NCBI GenBank assembly: GCA_029261675.1
Contig: JAJDBA010000319.1
Location: forward strand, 1-14,943
Direction of reading: 5' to 3'
Source: Nitrospinaceae bacterium
GTDB taxonomy: Bacteria; Nitrospinota; Nitrospinia; Nitrospinales; VA-1
DNA: 14,943 bases
The notes beneath the pieces are model-generated. The model worked only from the letters and a program-made list of their open reading frames with translations, was not told the DNA's origin and ran no database searches. Both the position numbers and the translations under genes were made by a program. Positions 5,725 through 13,286 of this stretch are shown one piece after another (within the stretch, counting starts at the first letter, position 1; each line of letters begins with the position of its first letter).

Positions 5725-7458
5725 CTATTTAGGCCAAGTAAATTTAAATTCTGCACCACCCTCTTCAGGGCTTCCTATCCATATAGAACAATTATTATTA
5801 ATAATAATACTTTTCACCAACGCCAGCCCAAGTCCGGTTCCCCCTACTTCATCTCGAGGTGCAAGCTGTTTAAAAATTTTAAATACATGCTCTTCTTTAC
5901 CCTTGGGAATTCCCGGGCCATTATCCTTAACCACAAACAAGTATTGCTTTTCATTATAATCTTCACATTGAACAAGAATTTTTAATTTGTTCGAATCTTT
6001 ATGTCCATGCTTGCTGGCATTCACAATTAAATTATTTAGAATCGTCCTGACAAATAATTTTGAGATATGCATTTCATAAGGATCAAATTTTATCGAAACA
6101 CAATCTTTCTCAATGGAGTTAGCTTCTAATATATCACTTACAATATCATTAAGGTTCACTAATTCTTTTCTATCATCAATATTTTTATTTGTAAAACGGG
6201 AATAGGTCAACACATCATCTAATAGAGTTTGAGAACGAACTACCAATCCATCTATCATTCCTAAATTTGATTTAAGGTCTGCATCAATATTTTTTCCGTG
6301 ATCCTCATCAATGAAACCTAAAATATTGGAAATACCTCTTAAAGGAGCTTTTAAGTCATGGGAAATTAAATAGGAAAACTGCTCCAGGTCCTTATTCGAC
6401 TTTTCTAAATGATTGGCTTTTTCCTTCAGTTCCTGAGTCATTGCGTTCGCATAATCTACAGCTTTTCGGTTGGATCGGGAAAGAATAGCAAATAATATTA
6501 TTATCAGAATATCAATTATAATACCCCCGGCCAATATTGTTAGGGGCTGGTTATGCTCGGCGCTATCTCTAAAAAGTTTTGTGCTGCGAATATCAAAGGC
6601 CCAGGTTCTTCCATACAAATCCAATGACATTGTTTTTTGAAATAGAGGATCGGGATCATAATCAGGACTTGTTTCAACATGTTCATTGTAGAGCACCTCT
6701 TCGCCATCATTGATCTGAATAACCACACGCCGCTGTTCACGTAAAAGGGTACCCTGCATGAGCTTATTCATCACAAAAGGGGCATAAACCATCCCAACAA
6801 AATACTCTCTCCTATCTTCCAAAGTTTGATCAGCGGTACCAATATAAAATGGAGCAAAAAATAAAAAACCCGGAGTTTTTTCTTTTTCCTGAACCAATGA
6901 AATGGGTCCGGTAATTTGCGCCAACCCCGTATCACGCGCTTTGAGTGCTGCTGTATAGCGGTTTTTCTCATGAGCCATATCTAAACCCACTGCTTTTAAA
7001 TTTTTCTCAGAAGGCTCAATATAAGTAATTGGAAGGAGTTCTTTTGCGTCATGAGCGGGGTGAACTTTAAAAAATTTCCGGACTGATCTTTGCTTCTTCA
7101 AAAAGGAATCAAGTTCTTGAGGACGAACATGATAAATAACTCCAATGCCACTTATACCGGGATACTTCACATCGATCTTCAGATGAGTAGAAAACGTAAG
7201 CCAATCCCCGAATGAGATATCCCCACCATTGGCTTGAATAGCTGCAACACCTCCCCACAGAGCATCTTCATACTTTAGCATCCGCTCAGACACAAGTTCG
7301 ACAACCTGGTTGGCTTCCTTTTGAAATTGAGATTGGATTTTTTCTTCCACCTGTTTGCTGGAAAACCACCAGGCAAATACCGTCAGAAGGATTGACAGCG
7401 AAACAATCAACCAATGAAACCAATGAAAAGAAGACCTAATTTTTGTTGCTTTATCCAA
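5725..7458 (-). CDS. CHASE-domain sensor histidine kinase
   Basis: A 577-residue inner-membrane kinase. A first membrane helix (about 13-32) leads into a periplasmic CHASE-like ligand-binding domain (about 60-290; motifs ISGIGVIYHV, ITYIEP, GLDMAHEKNRYTAALKARDTG). A second helix (about 306-326, LTILAGGIIIDILIIILFAI) follows. A coiled linker precedes HisKA with phosphoacceptor His367 (FSYLISHDLKAPLRG). The ATPase domain has N box NNLIVNASKHG (475-485), G1 KDNGPGIPKG, F box VFKIFKQL and G2 GTGLGLALVK. There is no PAS or HAMP domain. The start is TTG with TAGGAA seven bases upstream; an in-frame TAG lies just before it and the next ATG (residue 60) would lose helix 1. The ligand is unknown. Confidence 0.9.
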   Translation of the reverse strand: MDKATKIRSSFHWFHWLIVSLSILLTVFAWWFSSKQVEEKIQSQFQKEANQVVELVSERMLKYEDALWGGVAAIQANGGDISFGDWLTFSTHLKIDVKYPGISGIGVIYHVRPQELDSFLKKQRSVRKFFKVHPAHDAKELLPITYIEPSEKNLKAVGLDMAHEKNRYTAALKARDTGLAQITGPISLVQEKEKTPGFLFFAPFYIGTADQTLEDRREYFVGMVYAPFVMNKLMQGTLLREQRRVVIQINDGEEVLYNEHVETSPDYDPDPLFQKTMSLDLYGRTWAFDIRSTKLFRDSAEHNQPLTILAGGIIIDILIIILFAILSRSNRKAVDYANAMTQELKEKANHLEKSNKDLEQFSYLISHDLKAPLRGISNILGFIDEDHGKNIDADLKSNLGMIDGLVVRSQTLLDDVLTYSRFTNKNIDDRKELVNLNDIVSDILEANSIEKDCVSIKFDPYEMHISKLFVRTILNNLIVNASKHGHKDSNKLKILVQCEDYNEKQYLFVVKDNGPGIPKGKEEHVFKIFKQLAPRDEVGGTGLGLALVKSIIINNNCSIWIGSPEEGGAEFKFTWPK

Positions 7459-7477
7459 TTCAGATTCCTAATTCATG

Positions 7478-8257
7478 TTAAAATTTAACTTTAACTCCCA
7501 GAGCAACACCATACCCGTCCAGCGAAGAAGAAGCTTCTTCTGTTTGGTTTATCCTGCCTTCTACCAGCAAATCAAAAGTGTTATTCAATACAAAGTTTAA
7601 TTGAGGTTCGGCTACCCAACGATCCGGCACATCTTCATCGAGATTGTAATCAGCAAAACCTGAAATATAAACCCCCTTAACTAGCCAAAACCTATAAATT
7701 ACGCTTACTTGAGCCCCACTTCCATCTGTTTCATAAGGGTGAACTCTCCATTGCAGCCAGCTTTTGCTGCCACCCAAGAAAGGCAAGATATGCCTATAAG
7801 TCACCCCAAATCGAGCTACACTATTATCGCTTCCATTGGAGTCATTATATTCCATTTCCCAACTCAAACCATCTATTCCAAATCCCACGGGCCGACTTAA
7901 ACGGTATTCAATAAAGTACCGGGTTAAATCAAATCGATCTTTATTTTTATTCTGGTCGCTATGGATATCAACAAACCCCCAAAAGAAGATATCCAGAGGC
8001 AATTTATTAGTGCTTGTCTGAATATTCATAGTGTTGTATTCCCGATTATCCAAATAATAGCTGATATACAACTCAGAGAAATCACTATTGAGTTCTTTTG
8101 CAAAAACATTTTGCCCCATAGAGAATAGAAACAAGAAAATCAAACTCATTATCGAATACTTAATCAACGTTAAACTTCGATTTCCGCATCCCCCAAAAGT
8201 CACCTTTTTTGATTTTTTATACCATTTTAAGTCTCTTTGAAGTTTCCTCTTATTCAT
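7478..8257 (-). CDS. Predicted outer-membrane beta-barrel protein of unknown function
   Basis: About 259 residues from ATG at 8257, chosen because GGAAAG precedes it; an in-frame TTG seven codons upstream has no such site. The N-terminus is a long basic stretch (KRKLQRDLKWYKKSKK), then a hydrophobic segment (SIMSLIFLFLFSMGQ) and a signal-peptidase site NVFA-K near residue 54. The mature part of about 205 residues alternates polar and aromatic residues in short strands (for example ISGFADYNL and FDLLVEGRI) and ends in GVALGVKVKF. A terminal Phe after alternating hydrophobics is the usual BAM recognition signal. Some features recall Tsx-like channels, but I cannot assign a family. The gene precedes the CHASE kinase by 19 nt, so it may belong to the same sensing system. 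Confidence 0.72.
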   Translation of the reverse strand: MNKRKLQRDLKWYKKSKKVTFGGCGNRSLTLIKYSIMSLIFLFLFSMGQNVFAKELNSDFSELYISYYLDNREYNTMNIQTSTNKLPLDIFFWGFVDIHSDQNKNKDRFDLTRYFIEYRLSRPVGFGIDGLSWEMEYNDSNGSDNSVARFGVTYRHILPFLGGSKSWLQWRVHPYETDGSGAQVSVIYRFWLVKGVYISGFADYNLDEDVPDRWVAEPQLNFVLNNTFDLLVEGRINQTEEASSSLDGYGVALGVKVKF

Positions 8258-8324
8258 ATTCTTTCCAAGTGATTTCAAATAATGCTTCTTAAAATGTGCC
8301 TAGCCCTATTAAATGCACACTTAA

Positions 8325-8345
8325 TGTTCAAAAAACAGTGTTCAA
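8325..8345 (-). repeat. Direct repeat TTGAACA, period 14, upstream of the beta-barrel operon
   Basis: On the minus strand TTGAACA occurs twice, 14 bp apart (8345-8339 and 8331-8325), about 70-90 bp before the beta-barrel gene. Either copy could be a -35 element or an activator half-site. The rest of the 8258-8508 gap is AT-rich and holds no gene or clear terminator that I can support. Confidence 0.3.
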
Positions 8346-8508
8346 CAAATATTTTTAAATTACAAATATTTAATTAAAAAATTACCTAAGCGATTTCATT
8401 CCTTGAAGGCGCTCAAGTTAGTGTTTATGTAACAGGTTAAGGAAAACGATAAATACGGGACCAAAAAAGGTTCGCCAACTTGTTGTTTTTAAAAGGTAGG
8501 AGACAAGC

Positions 8509-8821
8509 TTATCTATGAAGGCTCTTTAAAGCCCAGTCAGTGAGTTGTTGATCGTCCTCGAGTATTTCAGGTGGGACTTCGTAATAATTTTTTAAGGTTT
8601 GTTTGGCAGAGGGTTTGAAGGGCCCCATACCCTTATCTTTATATGCGTCAACACTAGGCATCGGTCTTAAAATAAACACTGCCATCGGCAATGATACCGA
8701 AATAGATGCCGTTGCAATACAGACCGAAACCTCCAAACATCTGTTTGCTCTCTACACCCTCCAAAAGTCGGAGTTGATCCAGAATATATTCTTTGAATTC
8801 GTGCTTTTTAGAATTCGACAC
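8509..8821 (-). pseudogene. TfoX N-terminal-domain protein, broken by a frameshift
   Basis: Reading from GTG at 8821, the first frame gives 55 residues of a TfoX_N domain (EFKEYILDQLRLLEGV, QMFGGFGLYCNGIYFGIIAD, VYFKTDA) and stops at TAG (8654-8656). The domain continues at once in the next frame for 48 residues (SVDAYKDKGMGPFKP, NYYEVPPEILED, DWALKSL) to TAA at 8509. Together they make about 103 residues, the normal size. One extra base, or two missing bases, near 8650-8660 explains it. There is no homopolymer or slippery heptamer there, so programmed frameshifting is unlikely; it is a pseudogene or a sequencing error. The GTG lies 2 nt after the stop of the upstream gene, so the gene was probably translationally coupled to it. 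Confidence 0.82.
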
Positions 8822-8823
8822 GC

Positions 8824-9720
8824 TTAGGAAGGATTTGATTCTTTATCAATTTCGTTATTGATCTCCTTCAAGATCAATTCAGGGTCAACATTATGCATAC
8901 TGGCAGTCTGTTCTACGGTTTCAAATGCCTGGCCGGGGCAGGAAAAGCAACCTTCGCCGTAATGGGATTCAAAAACTTTTTTTGTTGTCGGGTAAGCCTT
9001 GACCAAACTTCCCACCCAGGTATCCGCTTGACATTTTTCTCCGCGACTGATTTCTCTTCCTAGGTTGGTATTCTCATTGTCGGAAGGAGAATTTGTTTTA
9101 AAGATTTCGCGATTTAGTTTTTCTACAAATTCAGTCGTATTGACACTGTGTTTCTCACAAGCCTTGTCGATGCTCACCACTTTTGCAAATGTCTGCCGAG
9201 CCGCTGGGTTGGCCAAAGACTGGAATCCGCTTTCCAGAAACAGCGACAATGCCTGCGGAAAATGATCGAGCACCTCGGCTACTTTCATTTCGCCTGTGAT
9301 TTTTTCTGGTTTGGGAGTTTCTTCAGGTGCTGACAATACGAAATACAAATTATAAAACATGATCGCAAACGCTATTCCAGCAAGAATCGCAAAAAACACA
9401 AAGGCTGCATGAGCCAACCCCCCTTGCCAACCTCCTACGGCATGGAGAGTAACCATCCCTAAAAGTCCGGTGTTCTGAAAAATGAATTGATATTTCATTC
9501 CCGCAGGCCAAGGGAGTTTTCTTGCGCTAAAGCGGGGCAACACATGAAAAGCCACACCTGCAACCATCATGGTCATAAATCCGAGTAAATTGACATGAAT
9601 GTGGACAAACCGCAGGCGAACGGCAAGCGAGGGATCAACAGCTATGGTGACACCGAGCGCTGCACCCAGTAAGGCATACATCAAACCCGCTTTGATAAAT
9701 AAACGAGGGTAATTATCCAT
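8824..9720 (-). CDS. Membrane protein: haem-copper-oxidase-like helices fused to two DUF1858 domains
   Basis: A 298-residue protein. Residues 1-130 hold about four membrane helices with a histidine-rich motif, VHIHVNLLGF (39-48) and AFHVLPRFS (57-65), plus His93 and His104. This resembles part of a NorB/CcoN-type oxidase subunit I or NnrS helix bundle. After a linker comes a first DUF1858-like domain (145-206; LANPAARQTF then FVEKLNREI) and a second (231-291) with GCFSCPG, Cys258 and Cys261. DUF1858 domains are found beside hybrid-cluster and iron-sulfur repair proteins and may bind a metal or act as a disulfide. A role in nitrogen-oxide or oxygen stress is inference. No Shine-Dalgarno precedes the ATG. 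tfoX follows within 2 nt. Confidence 0.75.
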   Translation of the reverse strand: MDNYPRLFIKAGLMYALLGAALGVTIAVDPSLAVRLRFVHIHVNLLGFMTMMVAGVAFHVLPRFSARKLPWPAGMKYQFIFQNTGLLGMVTLHAVGGWQGGLAHAAFVFFAILAGIAFAIMFYNLYFVLSAPEETPKPEKITGEMKVAEVLDHFPQALSLFLESGFQSLANPAARQTFAKVVSIDKACEKHSVNTTEFVEKLNREIFKTNSPSDNENTNLGREISRGEKCQADTWVGSLVKAYPTTKKVFESHYGEGCFSCPGQAFETVEQTASMHNVDPELILKEINNEIDKESNPS

Positions 9721-9769
9721 TTATATTAGATATGAAAATTAAAAAAATATTCCCGGGATTTAAGGCATT

Positions 9770-9811
9770 AAAAAAAGCATAACTATTTCTAGAAGCTGAA
9801 AAGTAATAGTT
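9770..9811 (-). terminator. Possible terminator after the glycosyltransferase gene
   Basis: AACTATT (9781-9787) and AATAGTT (9805-9811) form a perfect 7-bp stem with a 17-nt loop. On the minus strand the stem is followed by ATGC and then a run of seven U (9776-9770). The stem is AT-rich, so the call is tentative. Confidence 0.4.
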
Positions 9812-9849
9812 TTTTGGGTATAGAGCTATTGGCTACAGGGTATGCTCTG

Positions 9850-10983
9850 TTAAGCGGGATATATTCTGCCCCGCCATTCGGTTTTTTTACGGACGAGGGT
9901 ATGAAGCATGGAATTTAGCATAACAGCCGCCATGACAATGGCACCAATCGGGAATAAGGCTGCGTTGTTTCGATGCAGCCCCAATTCATCACAGGTTTTA
10001 TATGCCGCCGCTGTGACCATAACAACTCCAGCTAAAGCCATTCCGATCCACACCCATCCCGTTTGCAAAAATATATTCAGGGCCAAAATAATATATGGAG
10101 TCAACAAAAAACCAAGAACCATGGAAACGTACCAGACGGCTCGCAGCACAGACCGCCTCATGGCAAGAAACATATTCTTTCGCCAACCCGTCCATATTTC
10201 GTTGAGACCAAAATACATTCGAATGGAAAATAACTGCTTCGCATCTGCGACAAGCAATTTGAGCCCAGCCTTCTTAGCACGTTTCGCTATTAGCACGTCC
10301 TCCAGCACATCGGCTTTTCCTGCTTCGTGTCCGCCAATTTTTTCATAGGCACTACGGCGAAACATCAGGAACGCGCCGAATCCCATCGCACTTTTATGAT
10401 CTGGGTCATTGACGTTTTTAAAACGCGTTAATGAGGCGATGAATCCAAATATAACGGGTTGCACCGCCCGTTCCCAAAACGAGCCGAACTTAGCTTGCGG
10501 CATGAGTGTCAACACATCTAATTCTCGCTCACGCATGGCACTGACAGCCGTATTCAGGGCATGACTTTCAAAAACCGGATCGGCATCGGTAAACAGCAGG
10601 TATTCGCCTCGAGCAATTTTAAAAGCTTGATTCAGCGCAAAAGGCTTTCCCAGCCAGCCTTCGGGCAGGTCTTGCCCTTGCAGCACCTTCAAACGAGAAT
10701 TATCTTTTTCCAAATCGCTCATGATTTCCCCAGTGCGATCAGAAGAATGGTCATCAATCGCAATCACTTCGAAATTCGGATAGTCTTGATGCAATAAGGA
10801 TTTCAAGCATGCCCCAATACCGCGCTCTTCATTTCTAGCAGGAACACATACTGATATTAGCGGTGGGTCAACCACAGTCTTTCGCAAAGGTGATAATCGC
10901 ACCAGATAAATAATATTGGCGGTCAGATAAATGATAATCGCCAATATTAAAAGCAACTGCAAAATTGTGAGTATTTGTATCAA
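9850..10983 (-). CDS. Membrane glycosyltransferase, family 2 (HpnB/CrtQ-like)
   Basis: A 377-residue GT-A fold enzyme. An N-terminal membrane helix (5-29) is followed by the catalytic domain: ISVCVPARNEE (43-53), the nucleotide-binding Asp77/Asp78 (IDDHSSD), the DxD metal motif Asp133-Ala-Asp135 (FTDADP), acceptor-side LEDV (227-230) and GWRKN (266-270). Three or so C-terminal helices (about 283-303, 310-328, 344-362) anchor it. The segment LPEGWLGKPFALNQ is typical of hopanoid- and carotenoid-associated transferases, so a lipid or isoprenoid acceptor is likely; none of their biosynthetic genes is nearby. The only upstream start in frame is TTG without a ribosome site, so the exact N-terminus is uncertain. 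Confidence 0.85.
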   Translation of the reverse strand: MIQILTILQLLLILAIIIYLTANIIYLVRLSPLRKTVVDPPLISVCVPARNEERGIGACLKSLLHQDYPNFEVIAIDDHSSDRTGEIMSDLEKDNSRLKVLQGQDLPEGWLGKPFALNQAFKIARGEYLLFTDADPVFESHALNTAVSAMRERELDVLTLMPQAKFGSFWERAVQPVIFGFIASLTRFKNVNDPDHKSAMGFGAFLMFRRSAYEKIGGHEAGKADVLEDVLIAKRAKKAGLKLLVADAKQLFSIRMYFGLNEIWTGWRKNMFLAMRRSVLRAVWYVSMVLGFLLTPYIILALNIFLQTGWVWIGMALAGVVMVTAAAYKTCDELGLHRNNAALFPIGAIVMAAVMLNSMLHTLVRKKTEWRGRIYPA

Positions 10984-11109
10984 GCCAGTAAGACCAGAAA
11001 AAGAAAAAGAAGATGTAGAATATTTTTTTTGTTATGCTAAACGAAGATAACGCAATTGGGAAAGCCTTCCCCTATACTGATCTTTAATCACTTAATACTC
11101 CCATTTATT

Positions 11110-11580
11110 ATGAATCGTTTCAAAACAAAACTTTCTTTTCTACCCGCCCTGTTTTTCTTGTGCTTCACGATATCAATCGTCATGCCACAATATTCGGAAG
11201 CCTTATGCATAAAAAATGAAAGGGCTAATTTAAGAAAAGGACCAGGAACCAACCATGAAAAGCTATGGGAGGTTTTTAAATATATGCCATTCAAACAGTT
11301 AGGCACAAAAGGAGCCTGGAAGCGAATTCAAGATGTTGATGGCGATATCTACTGGGTGCATGCTCCTCTCACCACTCAAAAGTATAAATGCGCCGTAATA
11401 AAAAACAACAAAACCAACTTACGCGAAGGCCCCGGAACAAAATTCCCAATCGTGGCCTGGGCACCTGTAGATAAATTTTTCGCTATGAAAGTCCTGAAAA
11501 TAGAAAAGGACTGGGTACATATAGAAGACAGCACCGGCGATAAAGCCTGGATATATCGTCCTCTCGTCTGGATTCAATAA
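11110..11580 (+). CDS. Secreted protein with two bacterial SH3 domains
   Basis: From ATG at 11110 the protein has 156 residues. A signal peptide is clear: basic MNRFKTK, hydrophobic LSFLPALFFLCFTISIV, and a cleavage site after Ala31 (YSEA-LC). The mature part is two SH3b repeats, about 33-89 and 94-154, each with the typical A/TNLRxGPGT motif (NLRKGPGT 40-47; NLREGPGT 103-110), a W-x-(R/H)-I core and an IYWVHAP or AWIYRPL end. Such modules usually bind cell wall or other proteins; no catalytic domain is present. A TTG 54 bases upstream would add 18 residues before the signal peptide, and a TATACT at 11073-11078 argues against it. No Shine-Dalgarno is seen at either site. Confidence 0.82.
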   Translation: MNRFKTKLSFLPALFFLCFTISIVMPQYSEALCIKNERANLRKGPGTNHEKLWEVFKYMPFKQLGTKGAWKRIQDVDGDIYWVHAPLTTQKYKCAVIKNNKTNLREGPGTKFPIVAWAPVDKFFAMKVLKIEKDWVHIEDSTGDKAWIYRPLVWIQ

Positions 11581-11596
11581 CGGCGAGCCACCGCCG
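11581..11596 (+). terminator. Weak hairpin after the SH3-domain gene
   Basis: CGGCG (11581-11585) pairs with CGCCG (11592-11596) around a 6-nt loop immediately after the stop codon. The bases that follow are only moderately U-rich, so termination would be poor or Rho-assisted. Confidence 0.3.
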
Positions 11597-11734
11597 GCTA
11601 TAGTTTATTCGTTTAGCAGACAACCCGATTCATCTCTTCATTAGAGTTCTCAGCACTTTCACTCCTAGCAGAAAAAAACTTTATTTTTTTTATGGCGAGG
11701 ATAATAATTAAATTAGCAACAAATAAATAACAAG

Positions 11735-11747
11735 CGACAATATGTCG
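11735..11747. promoter_or_regulatory. Perfect short palindrome before the aldehyde dehydrogenase gene
   Basis: CGACAATATGTCG is a 5-3-5 inverted repeat ending 24 nt before the start codon and 13 nt before the ribosome site. It may be an operator or leader hairpin. The surrounding 11597-11771 leader is AT-rich with no -35/-10 pair I would defend. Confidence 0.3.
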
Positions 11748-11771
11748 AAAATTCATAATCAGGAGATAGTC

Positions 11772-13286
11772 ATGGATGCGGTAACCGTTCCCCAACCAAT
11801 TTCACCCGTTAAAGATTTTCTTGCCAAATCGCAAAAATTATTAATCGATGGAAAACGTGTCGATGCAGCCAGCGGTGAAACATTTGAAGTCCTCGATCCC
11901 TCAACGAACACCGTTCTCACTCGTGTTTCAAAAGGAGGGGAGGAAGATATCAATCGCGCCGTTGAGGCGGCACGAAATGCCTTCGAAAATGGGCCGTGGA
12001 GAAAACTGACCGTATCGGAACGCGGGAAACTGATTTGGAAACTAGCCGACCTGATTGAAGCGCGAGCCGAGGAGTTCGCACAGCTTGAAACTCTGGATAA
12101 TGGTAAGCCTCTAACTATCGCACGTGCCGTTGACGTTGCTCTGGTGATTGACCACTTTCGTTACTACGCTGGCATGGCGACCAAAATTCATGGCGAGACC
12201 ATCGACATCAGCGTTCCTTATGTACCAAGTGCGGAGTTTTTAGATTTCACCTTACGCGAGCCAATGGGAGTCGTTGGACAAATCATCCCATGGAACTTCC
12301 CTTTATTGATGGCCGCTTGGAAAATGGGTGTCGCCCTCGCTGCAGGCAATTGCGTAGTATTAAAACCAGCAGAACAAACCCCGCTTTCAGCACTTCATCT
12401 TGCAGATTTGTTTAGCGAGGCGGGCTTCCCCGATGGAGTAGTCAACATCGTCAGTGGATTTGGAGATGCAGGTGCGGCTTTGGCAGAACACATGGATGTC
12501 GACAAAGTTGCTTTCACGGGAAGCACCGAAGTAGGACACGAAATCGTTAGAGCCTCTTCTGGAAACTTAAAAAGAGTGTCGCTCGAACTCGGCGGCAAAT
12601 CTCCCAGCATTGTTTTCCCTGATGCTGATCTCGACATTGCCGCACAGGGAGTTGCCGGAGCTATATTTTTCAATCAAGGTCAAGTCTGCACTGCAGGTTC
12701 ACGATTGTTAATACATCAGGACGTGTATGAAGAAGTTATGGGACGTGTTGCAGAAGAAGCCAAAAATATCAAGGTAGGACCGGGGATGTGCGCCGACACC
12801 AATATGGGGCCTCTGGTTTCCCGGGAGCAACAGGAAAAAGTGATGAACTATATTCGCTCCGGCGAGCAGGCAGGCGCTCGGACTTTAACAGGTGGAAAAG
12901 CGCCAGGCGGAAGTATGCAGTCGGGTTGCTATGTGGAACCTACTGTATTTGACAATGTGAAGCAGGATATGAAAATTGTTGCGGAAGAAATTTTTGGTCC
13001 CGTGGTCGTCGCCGCACCTTTTGAAGACCTCGATGCGGTTATCGCCCGAGGCAATGATACAGAATATGGTCTAGCGGCAAGTGTCTGGACAAGAGATATC
13101 AACAAGGCTCATAAAGTAGCGAAAGGCCTCAAAGCCGGAACCGTGTGGGTAAACTGTCACAACATCTTTGATGCCGCAGCTCCATTCGGCGGTTATAAGA
13201 GGAGTGGTTTTGGTAGGGAAATGGGCATCCACGCGCTCGAAAATTACACGCAGGTGAAAAACGTCATCATCCAATTAACAAGCTGA
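11772..13286 (+). CDS. NAD(P)-dependent aldehyde dehydrogenase
   Basis: A 504-residue cytosolic enzyme that oxidises an aldehyde to its carboxylate. The start is ATG at 11772 because AGGAG (11761-11765) lies at the right distance; an ATG 30 bases upstream has no ribosome site. Key residues in this numbering are Asn175 (IPWNFPLL, oxyanion hole), Lys198 (LKPAEQTP, cofactor), the Rossmann FTGSTEVG (248-255), general base Glu272 (LELGGKSPS) and catalytic Cys306 (GQVCTAGSR). A C-terminal PFGGYKRSGFGRE oligomerisation motif is present. It falls in the broad ALDH1/2, betaine- or phenylacetaldehyde-like group; the substrate cannot be told. Its last 12 bases overlap the end of the convergent kinase gene. 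Confidence 0.94.
   Translation: MDAVTVPQPISPVKDFLAKSQKLLIDGKRVDAASGETFEVLDPSTNTVLTRVSKGGEEDINRAVEAARNAFENGPWRKLTVSERGKLIWKLADLIEARAEEFAQLETLDNGKPLTIARAVDVALVIDHFRYYAGMATKIHGETIDISVPYVPSAEFLDFTLREPMGVVGQIIPWNFPLLMAAWKMGVALAAGNCVVLKPAEQTPLSALHLADLFSEAGFPDGVVNIVSGFGDAGAALAEHMDVDKVAFTGSTEVGHEIVRASSGNLKRVSLELGGKSPSIVFPDADLDIAAQGVAGAIFFNQGQVCTAGSRLLIHQDVYEEVMGRVAEEAKNIKVGPGMCADTNMGPLVSREQQEKVMNYIRSGEQAGARTLTGGKAPGGSMQSGCYVEPTVFDNVKQDMKIVAEEIFGPVVVAAPFEDLDAVIARGNDTEYGLAASVWTRDINKAHKVAKGLKAGTVWVNCHNIFDAAAPFGGYKRSGFGREMGIHALENYTQVKNVIIQLTS

Noticed and set aside
5648..5985. Two overlapping plus-strand open frames of just over 100 codons
   Set aside because: They lie antisense to the kinase and regulator genes, which have complete domain sequences there. 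Their translations are Ser/Pro/Leu-rich without any recognisable domain or ribosome site.
8603..8827. Plus-strand 74-codon frame
   Set aside because: It is antisense to the two halves of the TfoX domain, which give a clear family match on the other strand.
9908..10348. Plus-strand open frame of 146 codons
   Set aside because: It is fully antisense to the conserved catalytic and membrane regions of the glycosyltransferase, and its composition is that of a reverse-complement frame.
11058..11071. GGGAA-AGCC-TTCCC hairpin before the SH3 gene as a terminator or riboswitch part
   Set aside because: Five base pairs, no U tract, and it lies between divergent genes where no transcript needs to end; most likely chance.
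11613..11795. Minus-strand 60-codon frame with a hydrophobic stretch, a possible small membrane protein
   Set aside because: It overlaps the ribosome site and first codons of the aldehyde dehydrogenase gene, has no ribosome site of its own, and its hydrophobicity comes from the AT-rich leader.
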